64,000 nt of DNA. It comes from Ornithinimicrobium sp. CNJ-824. Lineage in GTDB: Bacteria; Actinomycetota; Actinomycetes; Actinomycetales; Dermatophilaceae. This document shows positions 19,053 to 27,852 of this stretch, in pieces. Each line of letters starts with the position of its first letter. The stretch's first letter is position 1. The position numbers were made by a program, and so were the translations under genes. The notes under the pieces are model-generated. The model made no database searches and had not been told where the DNA came from. It worked only from the letters and a program-made list of their open reading frames with translations. The stretch is taken from contig NZ_MKKA01000059.1 of the NCBI RefSeq assembly GCF_001942405.1, forward strand, positions 62,001-126,000, given 5' to 3'.

Positions 19053-21041
19053 TCATACCTCGAAGCTCGCGTCCTCGAGGCGTTCCTTCATCGTGTTGAG
19101 GAAGCGGGCCGCGTCGGCGCCGTCGACCACGCGGTGGTCGTAGCTCAGCGCCAGGAAGACCATGTCGCGGATCGCGATCGTCTCCATCCCGTCCTCGTCC
19201 ACCACGACGACCGGGCGCTTGACGACCGCGCCGGTGCCGAGGATGGCGACGTTGGGCTGGTTGATGATCGGGGTGTCGAACAGCGCACCCCTGGATCCGG
19301 TGTTGGTCAGCGTGAAGGTGCCGCCGGACAGCTCGTCCGGGGTGACCTTGTTGTCGCGGGTGCGCTCGGCCAGGTCGGCGATCTTGCGGGCCAGCCCGGC
19401 GATGTTGAGGTCGCCAGCGTCCTTGATGACCGGGACGAGCAGCCCGCGCGGGGTGTCGACCGCGACCCCGAGGTGCTCGGAGGCGTGGTAGACGATCGAG
19501 TCGTCCTCGACGCTGGAGTTGACGATCGGGTGCTCCTTGAGCGCCTCGACCGCAGCCAGGGCGAAGAACGGCAGGTAGGACAGCTTGGTGCCCTCGCGCC
19601 GCAGGAACTCCTCCTTGGTGCGCCGCCGCAGCCGGGAGATCTTGGTGACGTCGACCTCGACCACGGTGGTCAGCTGGGCGCTGCCCTGCAGGGACTCCAC
19701 CATGCGGGTGGCGATGACCTTGCGCAGGCGGGACATCTTCTCGGTGGTGCCGCGCTTGGCGTCCGAGCCGCCGGAGGGCGCCGCCTTGGCGGCCGGCTTC
19801 TCCGCGGGCTTGCTCTCCTCGGCGGGGGCGGCCTGCTCGGCCTCCTTGGCCGGAGCTGCCTTCTCGGCCTCCTTGGCCTTGGCGGCGTCGAGCACGTCCT
19901 GCTTGCGGATGCGCCCGCCCACGCCGGTGCCCTCGAGCGAGTTGAGGTCCACGCCGTGCTGGGCCGCGAGCTTGCGGACCAGCGGCGTGACGTAGGCGCT
20001 GACGTCCTGCTGCGGCTGGGCCTTCTCCTCGTCCTTGCCACCGTCGCCGGGGGCCGGCACGTCGGAGACGTCCTTGTGCGAGGAGGTGCCGCTCTCGGAG
20101 GAGCTGACGCCTACGCCGACGGCGGGCTCGGGCTCCTCCATCTTCGCCGCGTCGTCGTTGGCCTCGCCGGTCTCGGACTTGGACTGCGACTCCTCGGCCG
20201 CCTCATCCTGGACCTCGGCCTCCTCGGCCAGGTCGCTGTCGGCGGACTCCGCCGCCTCCTCGCGGTCCTCCTCGTTGTCGGCCGCGTCGGAGGCACCCTC
20301 GTCCTCGGTGCTCTCCTCGGTCTGCTGTGAGGAGGCCTGCCCGCCGTCGTCGGAGGACCCGCCGGAGGCCCCTCCGCCCACGACGCACAGCTCGCCGCCG
20401 ACCTCGACGGTCTCGTCCTCCTGGGCGAGGATCTTGCTCAGCACCCCGGCCACGGGGGAGGGGATCTCGGTGTCGACCTTGTCGGTCGAGACCTCCAGCA
20501 GCGGCTCGTCCACCTCGACGGTGTCGCCCTCGGCCTTGAGCCAGCGGGTGACGGTGCCCTCGGTGACGGACTCGCCCAGCGCCGGCATGGTCACGGTCTC
20601 CCCGCCGCCCCCACCGCCGGAACCTCCGGAGGCCTGCCCGGAGTCGCCGCCGTCGTCGGAGGACGCCTCCGGCTCGGGCTCCTCGGCCGGTTCTTCGGCC
20701 GGTTCCTGCGCCGGCTCCTCCGCGGGGGCCTCCTCCTGCTCGGGCTCGTCGGCCTCCTCGGCCTGCGCGTCGTCGGAGGAGCCGCCGCTGCCGGCGGACT
20801 CGCCCTCCTCGCCCACCACGGCCAGGTCGCCGCCGACCTCGACGGTGTCGTCCTCCTGGGCGAGGATCTCCAGCAGCACGCCCGCGACGGGGGAGGGGAT
20901 CTCGGTGTCGACCTTGTCGGTCGAGACCTCCAGCAGCGGCTCGTCGACCGCGACGCTGTCGCCGACCTCCTTGAGCCAACGGGTCACTGTCCCCTCGGTG
21001 ACGGACTCACCGAGGGCCGGCATCGATACGCGTTCCGACAT
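19053..21041 (-). CDS. sucB: Dihydrolipoamide acyltransferase (E2) of 2-oxoacid dehydrogenase
   Basis: 662 residues; transfers acyl groups from lipoamide to CoA in pyruvate/2-oxoglutarate dehydrogenase-type complexes. Two N-terminal lipoyl domains have target lysines at 43 and 188 (both [11 protein letters not shown]), joined by acidic Glu/Ala/Pro and Gly linkers. A peripheral-subunit-binding domain ([15 protein letters not shown]) follows, then the catalytic domain ending [15 protein letters not shown] with the HxxxDG motif. In actinobacteria this gene often serves pyruvate dehydrogenase (dlaT), so the symbol is provisional. It is followed two bases later by the TIGR01777 gene, with lpd upstream. 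Confidence 0.93.
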   Translation of the reverse strand: MSERVSMPALGESVTEGTVTRWLKEVGDSVAVDEPLLEVSTDKVDTEIPSPVAGVLLEILAQEDDTVEVGGDLAVVGEEGESAGSGGSSDDAQAEEADEPEQEEAPAEEPAQEPAEEPAEEPEPEASSDDGGDSGQASGGSGGGGGGETVTMPALGESVTEGTVTRWLKAEGDTVEVDEPLLEVSTDKVDTEIPSPVAGVLSKILAQEDETVEVGGELCVVGGGASGGSSDDGGQASSQQTEESTEDEGASDAADNEEDREEAAESADSDLAEEAEVQDEAAEESQSKSETGEANDDAAKMEEPEPAVGVGVSSSESGTSSHKDVSDVPAPGDGGKDEEKAQPQQDVSAYVTPLVRKLAAQHGVDLNSLEGTGVGGRIRKQDVLDAAKAKEAEKAAPAKEAEQAAPAEESKPAEKPAAKAAPSGGSDAKRGTTEKMSRLRKVIATRMVESLQGSAQLTTVVEVDVTKISRLRRRTKEEFLRREGTKLSYLPFFALAAVEALKEHPIVNSSVEDDSIVYHASEHLGVAVDTPRGLLVPVIKDAGDLNIAGLARKIADLAERTRDNKVTPDELSGGTFTLTNTGSRGALFDTPIINQPNVAILGTGAVVKRPVVVVDEDGMETIAIRDMVFLALSYDHRVVDGADAARFLNTMKERLEDASFEV
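20403..20590. repeat. Internal direct repeat, copy 1 (second lipoyl domain)
   Basis: This part of sucB is closely similar at base level to 20838-21025 (offset 435). A block of more than 40 bases around 20460-20510 appears identical. It reflects duplication or gene conversion of the lipoyl domain. Confidence 0.75.
20838..21025. repeat. Internal direct repeat, copy 2 (first lipoyl domain)
   Basis: Partner of the repeat at 20403-20590. It encodes the N-terminal lipoyl domain with the same [18 protein letters not shown] core. Confidence 0.75.
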
Positions 21042-21128
21042 CTGTTGTCTCTCCTCGTGGCGGGGGTTTGCAGTCTACGGTGCGAGCTGGCTGGGGGGCG
21101 GGTCAGGCGCGCCTTCGCTGACGCCGGG

Positions 21129-22507
21129 TCAGCCGTGGGCGTGCAACGGCTTGCCGGCGAGGGCCAGGTGGGCCTCGCCGAGCGCCTCGTTCTGGGTGGG
21201 GTGGGCGTGCACGAACTGGGCGACGTCCTCGGGCAGGGCCTCCCAGCCGACGACGAGCTGGGCCTCGCCGACCTGCTCGCCCATCCGGGCGCGACCATGT
21301 GGACGCCCACGACCGGGCCGTCGGGGCCGGAGCGGACGAGCTTGACGAAGCCGGCGGTCCCCAGGATCTGGGACTTGCCGTTGCCGCCGAGGTTGTACTC
21401 GTAGGTGGACACCTCCTCGCCCCACCGCTCCCGGGCCTGCTGCTCGGACAGCCCGACGGAGGCGATCTCCGGGTCGGAGTAGGTCACCTTGGGCACCAGG
21501 GAGTCCTCGACCGGTGCCGGCTCCAGGCCGGCCAGGTCCTCGGCGACGAAGATGCCGTGGGCGAACCCGCGGTGGGCCAGCTGCGGGCCGGGCACCAGGT
21601 CCCCGACGGCGCGGACGCCCTCGACGCTGGTCCGGAGCCTCTCGTCGGTCGTCACGAAGCCGCGGTCGAGCTCGACCCCAACCTCCTCGTAGCCCATGCC
21701 CTCGGTGCGGGGTCCCCGACCGACGGCCACGAGCAGCAGGTCGCCCTCGAGGACGTCCCCGCCCTCCAGCTCGACCCGCACGCCCTGGTCGTCCTGGGAC
21801 GTGCCGGTCACCTTGACGCCGGTGCGGATCTTCATGCCGCGCTTCTTATACGCCCGCTCGACCGTCGTGGAGACGGCGGGGTCCTCCATGGCGACCAGCC
21901 GGTCCATCGCCTCGACGACGGTGACCTCCGCGCCGAAGCTGCGCAGGGCGGAGGCGAACTCGACACCGATGACGCCGCCGCCGAGGACGATCGCGTGCCG
22001 CGGGACCTCCTCCAGCTGCAGGGCCTGGTCGCTGGTCATGATCCGGCCGCCGATCTGCACGTCCGGCAGGGTCTTGGCGTAGGAGCCGGTGGCCAGCACC
22101 ACGGTGCGACCGGTCAGCTCGCGGTCGCCGACGGTCACGGTGTCCTTGGCGGTCAGCCGCCCGGTGCCGGTGACCAGCTCGACCGTGTCGGCAGCCTTGA
22201 CCAGTCCCTGCAGGCCCTTGTAGAGCCGCGCCACCACGCCGTCCTTGTACGTGTTGACCTTGGCCATGTCCACGCCCTCGAGGCTGGCGAGCACGCCGTA
22301 GCGCTCGCTGTCGCGGGCCATGTCGGCGACCTCGGCGGTGTGCAGGAGGGCCTTGGTGGGGATGCAGCCGCGGTGCAGGCAGGTGCCGCCCACCTTGTCC
22401 TCCTCGACGAGGGCCACGGTCAGGCCGAGCTGGGCGGCGCGCAGGGCGCAGGCGTAGCCCCCGCTCCCGGCACCGAGGATCACGATGTCGTACGTCGATG
22501 TCGGCAT
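21129..22507 (-). CDS. lpdA: Dihydrolipoyl dehydrogenase (E3), one frame break
   Basis: About 460-residue flavoprotein that reoxidises dihydrolipoamide with NAD. FAD site: VILGAGSGGYACALRA. The redox disulfide is GGTCLHRGCIPTK and the NAD site LGGGVIGVEFAS. The C-terminal interface holds the active-site His in FVHAHPTQNEALGEA. The frame breaks at about 21286-21293: VVGVHMV should join ARMGEQVGEAQLVV, and total length equals one missing base. The gene lies upstream of sucB, and the two could form the E2-E3 part of one complex. Confidence 0.92.
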
Positions 22508-22603
22508 GGGCACATCCTGCCACCCGGGAGAAAATCGGGTGACAGCACGCCGCCCGGGTGGGACGCTGGACCCGTCCAGTCCCCGAGGAGAAGGAGGTGG
22601 CCG

Positions 22604-22780
22604 ATGAACGACTCCCAGGCCGCGGACGACGTCAAGGCCAAGTTCCGTGAGGCGCTCGCCCGGAAGCAGGCGCACGCCGGGACCGACGTCTCGGACCACT
22701 CCGAGCGCGGCAAGGTCGCCGGTGCCCGCGGGGCGAAGACCTCCGGGACCCAGCAGATGTTCCGCCGCAAGAGCGGCTGA
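22604..22780 (+). CDS. DUF5302 small protein
   Basis: 58 residues, strongly basic, without membrane segment: DVKAKFREALARKQAH near the start and FRRKSG at the end. This matches the DUF5302 family of small actinobacterial proteins of unknown role. A long ribosome site (GAGGAGAAGGAGG) precedes the ATG. It is monocistronic, with its own terminator 24 bases downstream. Confidence 0.85.
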   Translation: MNDSQAADDVKAKFREALARKQAHAGTDVSDHSERGKVAGARGAKTSGTQQMFRRKSG

Positions 22781-22803
22781 GCGGACCTCGTCCGAGCAGG
22801 CCG

Positions 22804-22838
22804 CGAGGGGCACCGTCCGGTCCGGACGGTGCCCCTCG
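22804..22838. terminator. Terminator hairpin after the DUF5302 gene
   Basis: 17-bp perfect inverted repeat (22804-22820 with 22822-22838) with almost no loop, so the tip must open. It ends the plus-strand gene. Confidence 0.75.
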
Positions 22839-22875
22839 TGCGTGCGGTCGCGCTCCCGCCTTCCCTGCCGGCTGT

Positions 22876-22913
22876 TGTGACACATCGGTCGCGGGGACGA
22901 CCGATGTGTCACA
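22876..22913. terminator. AT-richer inverted repeat after pepA
   Basis: Perfect 16-bp stem (22876-22891 with 22898-22913), six-base loop, built on TGTGACACATCGGTCG. It lies just beyond the probable pepA stop on the minus strand, so it most simply acts as its terminator. Its composition is unlike the other hairpins here, so it might instead be a dispersed palindromic repeat. Confidence 0.6.
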
Positions 22914-22931
22914 TGCCGGGGTCGGCCGACG

Positions 22932-24450
22932 TCAGCCGCGTAGGTGCGCGCCAGCTCCACGAGCGTGCGGACGGCCGCCCCGGTGCCGCCCTTGGGCACG
23001 TAGCCCCACGGCGACTTCTCGTTGACGCCGGGCCGGCGATGTCCAGGTGCGCCCACGGGATCTGCTCGGCGTCCTCGCTCTCGCCGCGCTTGCCCACGAA
23101 CTCCTGCAGGAAGGTCGCCGCGACGCTGGCGCCCGCCGACCGCTCGCCGGTGTGCTTGAGGTCGGCCACGACGGTGTCGAGGCTGGGCCGGATCTCCTCG
23201 GGCAGCGGCAGCGGCCACGCGGTGTCGCCGACCCCGTTGGCCAGCTCGACGACCTGCTCGCGCAGCGCGTCGTCGTTGCCCATGACGCCCATCGTGCGGT
23301 CGCCCAGGGCGATGATGCAGGCCCCGGTCAGGGTGGCCACGTCGACGATCGCGTCGGGGCCCTGCTCGGTCGCCAGCGCCAGCCCGTCGGCCATGACCAG
23401 CCGGCCCTCGGCGTCGGTGTTGATGATCTCCACCGTGCGGCCGTCGCGCATGGTGACCACGTCGCCGGGGCGCTGGGCGAACTCGCCCAGCATGTTCTCG
23501 GCCAGGCACAGGTATGCGGTGACCCGCACCGGCAGCCCGAGTTCGGCGACCGCGGTCACGGCCGCGGCGACGGCGGCGGCCCCGGCCATGTCCATCTTCA
23601 TCGTCACCATGGAGGCGCCGGGCTTGAGGCACAGGCCGCCGGAGTCGAAGGTGATGCCCTTGCCGACGAGGGCCAGGTGCCTGGTCGCGCCCTCCGGCTC
23701 GTAGCGCAGGGTGACCAGGCGCGGACCCCGGCCCGAGCCCTGGCCGACGCCGAGGATGCCGCCGCAGCGCTCCTCCTGCAGCCGCTCGGTGTCCCAGACC
23801 TCGACCTGGACGGGGGAGCCGTCGAGCCGCTCGCCGACGTTGGCGGCGAAGGACTCGGGGTAGAGCAGGTTCGGCGGGGTGTTGACCAGGTCGCGGGCGT
23901 AGCGGACGGCGTCCACGACGGCCGTGGCCTGCGCGGTGGCTGCCTCGACCTCGTCGGCGGCCACGCCGGTGACGACCGCCTCGCCGAGGGCCGGCTTGGC
24001 GGACTCGGCCTTGCCGACGCCGTGGTGCTCGGCGAAGGTGTAGGCCCCCAGCACGGCGCCGCCGGCCACGGCCACGGCCTCCTCGGTGGTGGACTGGCCC
24101 AGCGCGAACGCGGCCCGCTCCCGACCGGTCAGGGCGCGGGCGGCGACCCCGGCCGCGCGCCGCAGGCGCTCGGTGCGGGGGGCCGGGCCCGACGGCATAC
24201 CGACGACCACGACCAGACCCGCGGCCACCCCGGGGACGCCCGTGAGCCGGGTGGTCTCGTCCGCGCCGGCCTCGGCGCCGAGGGTGGTCAGCGCCTCCTG
24301 CACGTGCTCGGCGGTCTCGGCCGGCAGGCCGTCGGCGACGAGGGCCACCTGCCCGTCGTCTTTGGTCGCGGCCAGCACCAGGGTGTCGGCCTGCACCGTG
24401 GCCGGGTCCTGGTCGGTGAGAGTGAGCGTGGTGCGGCGGTTCTCGGCCAT
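22932..24450 (-). CDS. pepA: Leucyl aminopeptidase (M17), probably two frame breaks
   Basis: About 506 residues; a dimetal aminopeptidase that removes N-terminal residues from peptides. The metal and active-site signature NTDAEGRL is present, with GKGITFDSGGLCLKP (metal Lys/Asp) and MKMDMAGAAAV. The frame breaks at about 23030, where HLDIAG should continue GVNEKSPWGYVPKGGTG. A second missing base near 22936 would give an ending VELARTYAA and stop at 22932; without it the frame runs on far past the family length. Rv2213 (pepB) holds this place in M. tuberculosis (from memory). Confidence 0.85.
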
Positions 24451-24527
24451 CGGGCAACGTCCTTCGTCGGTTCGTTCCGGTCAGTTTCCCCACGAGGGTA
24501 AGCCACCCCTGCGACGGTCCCCGGGGC

Positions 24528-24533
24528 TAGGCT
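24528..24533 (+). promoter_or_regulatory. -10 hexamer TAGGCT for gcvT
   Basis: TAGGCT ends eight bases before the gcvT ATG at 24542, so the transcript probably has little or no leader. No glycine-riboswitch-like structure fits in the 91-base gap. Confidence 0.5.
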
Positions 24534-24541
24534 GTGCGGGC

Positions 24542-25648
24542 ATGAGCGCCTCATCGACGAAGACGTCCCCGCTGCACGACCGCCACACCGCCCTCGGCGC
24601 CAAGATGGCCGACTTCTCCGGCTGGTCGATGCCCATCGAGTACCCCGGCGGCGGCGTGGTCGCCGAGCACACCGCCGTGCGCGAGCGGGTCGGCATCTTC
24701 GACGTGTCCCACCTGGGCAACGCGCAGGTGAGCGGTCCGGGAGCCAAGGACTTCCTCAACCGGTGCCTGACCAACGACCTGGAGCGGATCGAGCCGGGCA
24801 AGGCGCAGTACACGATGTGCTGCGACGAGGACGGGGGCGTCGTGGACGACCTTATCGCCTACCTGCGCTCCGAGGACGACGTCTTCCTCATCCCCAACGC
24901 GGCCAACACCGCCGAGGTCGTCCGCCGGCTGCAGGAGGCCGCGCCGGAGGGGGTCATGGTGGAGAACGTGCACGAGGACTTCGCCATCCTCGCGGTCCAG
25001 GGCCCGCGCGTCGACGAGGTGATGGAGGCCGCCGGGCTGCCGGTGGGTCACGACTACATGAGCTTCGTCGACACCACCTGGCGCGACCGGCCGGTCACCG
25101 TCTGCCGCACCGGTTACACCGGGGAGCGGGGGTATGAGGTGGTGTGCCGGGTCGAGGACGCCGAGCAGGTCTGGGACGCCCTGGTCGAGGCGATGGCGCC
25201 GTTCGACGGGCTGCCCTGCGGGCTGGGTTCGCGGGACACGCTCCGCACCGAGATGGGGTATGCGCTCCACGGCAACGAGCTCTCGCGCGAGATCACCCCG
25301 GTGATGGGCCGCACCGGGTGGGCCGTGGGCTGGAAGAAGGACACCTTCTGGGGCAAGGAGGCCCTGACCGCCCAGCGGGAGGCCAAGGAGTCCCGGCTCT
25401 CCGGCGGTCTGCTCGTCACCGGCCGGGGGATCCCGCGGGCCGGCTGCGCGGTGCTGGACGCCGACGGCACGACGATCGGCGAGGTCACCTCCGGGACCTT
25501 CTCGCCCACGCTCAAGCAGGGCATCGCGCTGGCGCTGCTCGACCGCGGCGTGACCGAGGGCGACGAGGTGAGCATCGACGTGCGCGGCCGGCAGGTCGCC
25601 GCGCAGGTGAAAAAGCCGCCGTTCGTGGAGGGCGGCGCCAGCTCCTGA
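24542..25648 (+). CDS. gcvT: Glycine cleavage system T protein (aminomethyltransferase)
   Basis: 368 residues; uses tetrahydrofolate to release ammonia from the aminomethyl-lipoyl H protein. Family motifs: KMADFSGWSMPIEY, FDVSHLGNAQVSG, CRTGYTGERGYEV and GLGSRDTLRTEMGY. The Asp in the N-terminal region that activates folate is in a conserved setting. gcvH and gcvP are not in the window. The gene sits divergently from pepA, as in related genomes. Confidence 0.93.
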   Translation: MSASSTKTSPLHDRHTALGAKMADFSGWSMPIEYPGGGVVAEHTAVRERVGIFDVSHLGNAQVSGPGAKDFLNRCLTNDLERIEPGKAQYTMCCDEDGGVVDDLIAYLRSEDDVFLIPNAANTAEVVRRLQEAAPEGVMVENVHEDFAILAVQGPRVDEVMEAAGLPVGHDYMSFVDTTWRDRPVTVCRTGYTGERGYEVVCRVEDAEQVWDALVEAMAPFDGLPCGLGSRDTLRTEMGYALHGNELSREITPVMGRTGWAVGWKKDTFWGKEALTAQREAKESRLSGGLLVTGRGIPRAGCAVLDADGTTIGEVTSGTFSPTLKQGIALALLDRGVTEGDEVSIDVRGRQVAAQVKKPPFVEGGASS

Positions 25649-25654
25649 CCGGCG

Positions 25655-25675
25655 CCGGCCGCTGACCGCGGCCGG
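25655..25675. terminator. Short hairpin between gcvT and the LuxR gene
   Basis: Eight-bp GC stem (25655-25662 with 25668-25675) in the 30-base gap between convergent genes. Confidence 0.4.
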
Positions 25676-25678
25676 GCG

Positions 25679-26485
25679 TCAGCCCGCCGCGGCCTCCAGG
25701 TCGCGCAGCCAGGCGATCGCCTCCGTGCGGCTCTGCGCGCCCACCCGGGCGTAGGCGTTCTCCAGGTGCTTGCGCACGGTGTTCTCCGACAGGCCCAGCT
25801 GCCGGCACACCTGCCGGTTGGACATGCCGGTGGCCACCAGCCGCAGGATCTCCCGCTGCCGCTCGGTCAGCGGCCGGCGCTCGGGGACCACCCGCAGCTC
25901 GGGAGCCACCTCGTGCTCGAGGCTGGCCGCCAGCAGCGGCTTGAGGTGCGGCAGCAGCAGCTCCATGAGCACCAGCTCGCGCTCGCCGAACGGACGACCC
26001 TCCTCACGGCCGGCGAGGATGCGCAGCGATCCGCCGGGCCCTCCGTGCGGGTAGGCGAGCAGCAGCTCGTCGACGCCGTGGCCGTACTCGGTGTTGGCCG
26101 GGTGGTTCGCCCAGGTCCGCTCCCCGAGCGACAGGCAGCAGGCGGACACGCTCGGGCGGCCGGTGCGGTCGACCAGGCTGCAGTCCAGCTGCCACCAGTA
26201 GTGGCTGAGCACCTCCACGGCCGGGTCGTCGTCGATCTCGACCAGTTCCTTGCCCCAGGCGGCGCCCTCGTCGCCGTGGGAGACGAACTGCACCCAGCTG
26301 CGGCGGAACCTCGGCCCGACGTTCATGTCCTGGAAGTTGACCCAGTCGCTGCCGATGAGCTGCTCGATGCGCCGCAGGACCTGGCCGACGGTCTCCCGGC
26401 CCGGCGGATGGCCGCCCGGTCTGGCCAGGTCGAGGATGTCCTTGAGCAGCACGATGTCGTGCCCGGTGACGCCCCTGCTTCCCAT
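25679..26485 (-). CDS. LuxR family transcriptional regulator
   Basis: 268 residues. The C-terminal LuxR-type helix-turn-helix (about 205-260) reads LTERQREILRLVATGMSNRQ then LSENTVRKHLENAYARVG. The N-terminal 190 residues look like a GAF-type sensor (IEQLIGSDWVNFQDM, LAYPHGGPGGSLRILAG). The receiver aspartate pocket is absent, so it is not a two-component response regulator; a small ligand is more likely. It is divergent from a tiny secreted-peptide gene across 231 bases holding candidate operators. An in-frame GTG twelve bases upstream could also start it. Confidence 0.85.
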   Translation of the reverse strand: MGSRGVTGHDIVLLKDILDLARPGGHPPGRETVGQVLRRIEQLIGSDWVNFQDMNVGPRFRRSWVQFVSHGDEGAAWGKELVEIDDDPAVEVLSHYWWQLDCSLVDRTGRPSVSACCLSLGERTWANHPANTEYGHGVDELLLAYPHGGPGGSLRILAGREEGRPFGERELVLMELLLPHLKPLLAASLEHEVAPELRVVPERRPLTERQREILRLVATGMSNRQVCRQLGLSENTVRKHLENAYARVGAQSRTEAIAWLRDLEAAAG

Positions 26486-26577
26486 CCCGCTCACCCCTGC
26501 GAGCTCGCTGCGCCGTCGCCGTCGGCGGCGTTCCTGCCAGCTCTCCCAGGGTAGGTCCGCGGCGGGTGGCGCCGCCA

Positions 26578-26616
26578 TACGCGGAACTGCGTAGTGTCCG
26601 TTCGTCGTATTCCGCG
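26578..26616. promoter_or_regulatory. Candidate LuxR operator region
   Basis: An inverted repeat TACGC-N6-GCGTA lies at 26578-26593. A second pair of inverted arms, CGCGGAA (26580-26586) and TTCCGCG (26610-26616), spans a possible -10 hexamer TAGTGT (26592-26597). The symmetry lies between the divergent regulator and small-peptide genes, so it could bind the LuxR protein; this is inference. Confidence 0.4.
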
Positions 26617-26716
26617 GGGGTGTGCCGGCGGCGCACGGTGGAGGGGCAGCACCAGCTGCACCCCGACGGCCCGGGCGATCAGGCCCGGGCGGGGGTCGAG
26701 CAGGGAGATGGGACAG

Positions 26717-26932
26717 ATGGACGCAGGAGTTCGTCGTCGGATCCTCACCAGCGTCTCCGCCGGAGCGCTGGCCGGGGTCCTGGGTGCGGGTGGGATGGCC
26801 GTCGCTGTCGGCGGTCCGACCTACCCCGCCGACGTGGTGCCCGGGGTGTGCGGTGAGGCGCCGCAGCCGGACTGGGAGCCCAACGAGAAGGCGTCGGCCT
26901 GGTTCTGCGCCTACGGTCAGGCCGCCGAGTAG
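26717..26932 (+). CDS. Small secreted peptide, two cysteines
   Basis: 71 residues. A signal-peptide-like start (MDAGVRRRILTSVSAGALAG, then VLGAGGMAVAVG) leads to a mature part of about 38 residues, YPADVVPGVCGEAPQPDWEP with a second Cys in WFCAYGQ, possibly a disulfide. I do not recognise the family. The ATG at 26717 is taken because a GGGAG lies upstream; ATG 26708 is also in frame. It is divergent from a LuxR regulator and followed by a second small gene with a similar start, which suggests a peptide system under LuxR control, unproven. Confidence 0.55.
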   Translation: MDAGVRRRILTSVSAGALAGVLGAGGMAVAVGGPTYPADVVPGVCGEAPQPDWEPNEKASAWFCAYGQAAE

Positions 26933-26978
26933 GCCGCACCGACCGGAGACGGTCGGCACGAGGGAGGAGATGGTCGAC

Positions 26979-27103
26979 ATGGATGCAGCAGGAGCTCGCC
27001 GGCGGGTCGTGGGACGGGACCGTACGACCAGGACCGGGCCATGCAGGCCTGGGCCGACCGGTTGACGGCGCTCGCCGAGGCTCACCTGGCGGCAGGGCGG
27101 TAG
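26979..27103 (+). CDS. Second tiny gene in the LuxR cluster, probable frame break
   Basis: It begins MDAAGARRRVV, like the start of the preceding small gene, after GGAGGA. As written the frame ends early, but shifting by one base near 27000 gives a sensible end, PYDQDRAMQAWADRL then TALAEAHLAAGR, with a stop at 27101-27103. Length equals one missing base, the error type seen elsewhere in this window. The product would be about 41 residues, with an amphipathic helical tail. No family is recognised. Confidence 0.35.
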
Positions 27104-27137
27104 CCCGCCCGACTGACGCCGGAGGGTTGCACCGGCA

Positions 27138-27173
27138 ACGGCGGCCCGGACCGACCAGGTCCGGGGCCGCCGT
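27138..27173. terminator. Terminator hairpin
   Basis: 15-bp stem with one bulged G (27138-27152 with 27158-27173) and a GACCA loop, between the small-peptide genes and the convergent CobU-like gene; probably bidirectional. Confidence 0.7.
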
Positions 27174-27197
27174 CCGCGCGTGCTGGACGAGAGGCGG

Positions 27198-27710
27198 TCA
27201 GCGCCCGGCGGTGGGTGCGCCGGTGAGGTCCAGGACCCGGCCGGCCACGATCGCGTGCACCTGGCCGCTGACGGTCGAGACCCGCTCGTTGGCGTGCGCG
27301 AGCAGGTCGACGAGGAAGGCGTCGCGGGGGTCGGCCGGAGGCAGGGACCACGACGGCTCGGTGGTGAGCACCACCACGTCGAAGGGGACCGCGCTCGCGG
27401 CCACGGCCAGCTCGTCGAGCCGGTCCTGCACGAGACCCCGCGCCGAGGCCGGGTCGTCCCACAGGTCCTCGCCGTCGAGGGTGCCGCGCAGCCAGTCGGT
27501 GAGGTCGTCCACGAGGACGGGGTGGCGCGAGCCGAGGATCGAGCGGCTCAGGTCCCGCGTCTGCACGAGCCGCCACCCGTCGGGGGAGTCCTCCGGCCCG
27601 GGGCCGTCGTGCGTGACGAGGTGCGTCACCTGGGGGTGGGCGGAGAGCAGGGAACGGGCGTGCCGGGCCGCTCCGTTGCGCGGGCCACCGATCACCAGGG
27701 TCGTCGTCAT
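27198..27710 (-). CDS. CobU-like protein with degenerate P-loop
   Basis: 170 residues with the layout of adenosylcobinamide kinase/guanylyltransferase. The strand-loop start TTLVIGGPRNGAARHA replaces the family's GGARSGKSxxA, so the Walker A Lys and Ser are lost. VVVLTTEPSWSLPPADP and LLAHANERVSTVSGQVHAIV match the CobU C-terminal half (usually NEVGxGxVP and RLNQxLA...V), but the NEVG element is also changed. The protein is therefore unlikely to have the usual kinase activity. A cobT-cobS pair is near the matching place in M. tuberculosis (from memory); none is seen here. Confidence 0.6.
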   Translation of the reverse strand: MTTTLVIGGPRNGAARHARSLLSAHPQVTHLVTHDGPGPEDSPDGWRLVQTRDLSRSILGSRHPVLVDDLTDWLRGTLDGEDLWDDPASARGLVQDRLDELAVAASAVPFDVVVLTTEPSWSLPPADPRDAFLVDLLAHANERVSTVSGQVHAIVAGRVLDLTGAPTAGR

Positions 27711-27852
27711 GGGCAGCGTCTCCTCGGTCGGTCTCGCTCGCGGTGCGCACCGACGCATGAGCCGGCCGCAGGGGGACGGGACGGGCGGGGCGCGGGTGGG
27801 CACAGCATACCGACCCGCACCCCGCCGGGAGGGACGCCCCGGGGCGGGGGCG

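Noticed and set aside
20035-21345. Serine-rich plus-strand frame opposite sucB
   Set aside because: It is the antisense of the acidic linkers and lipoyl domains; the low-complexity Ser/Pro stretches mirror Glu/Ala codons.
24451-24541. Glycine riboswitch before gcvT
   Set aside because: The gap is only 91 bases, shows no paired aptamer-like structure, and a -10 hexamer lies eight bases before the ATG.
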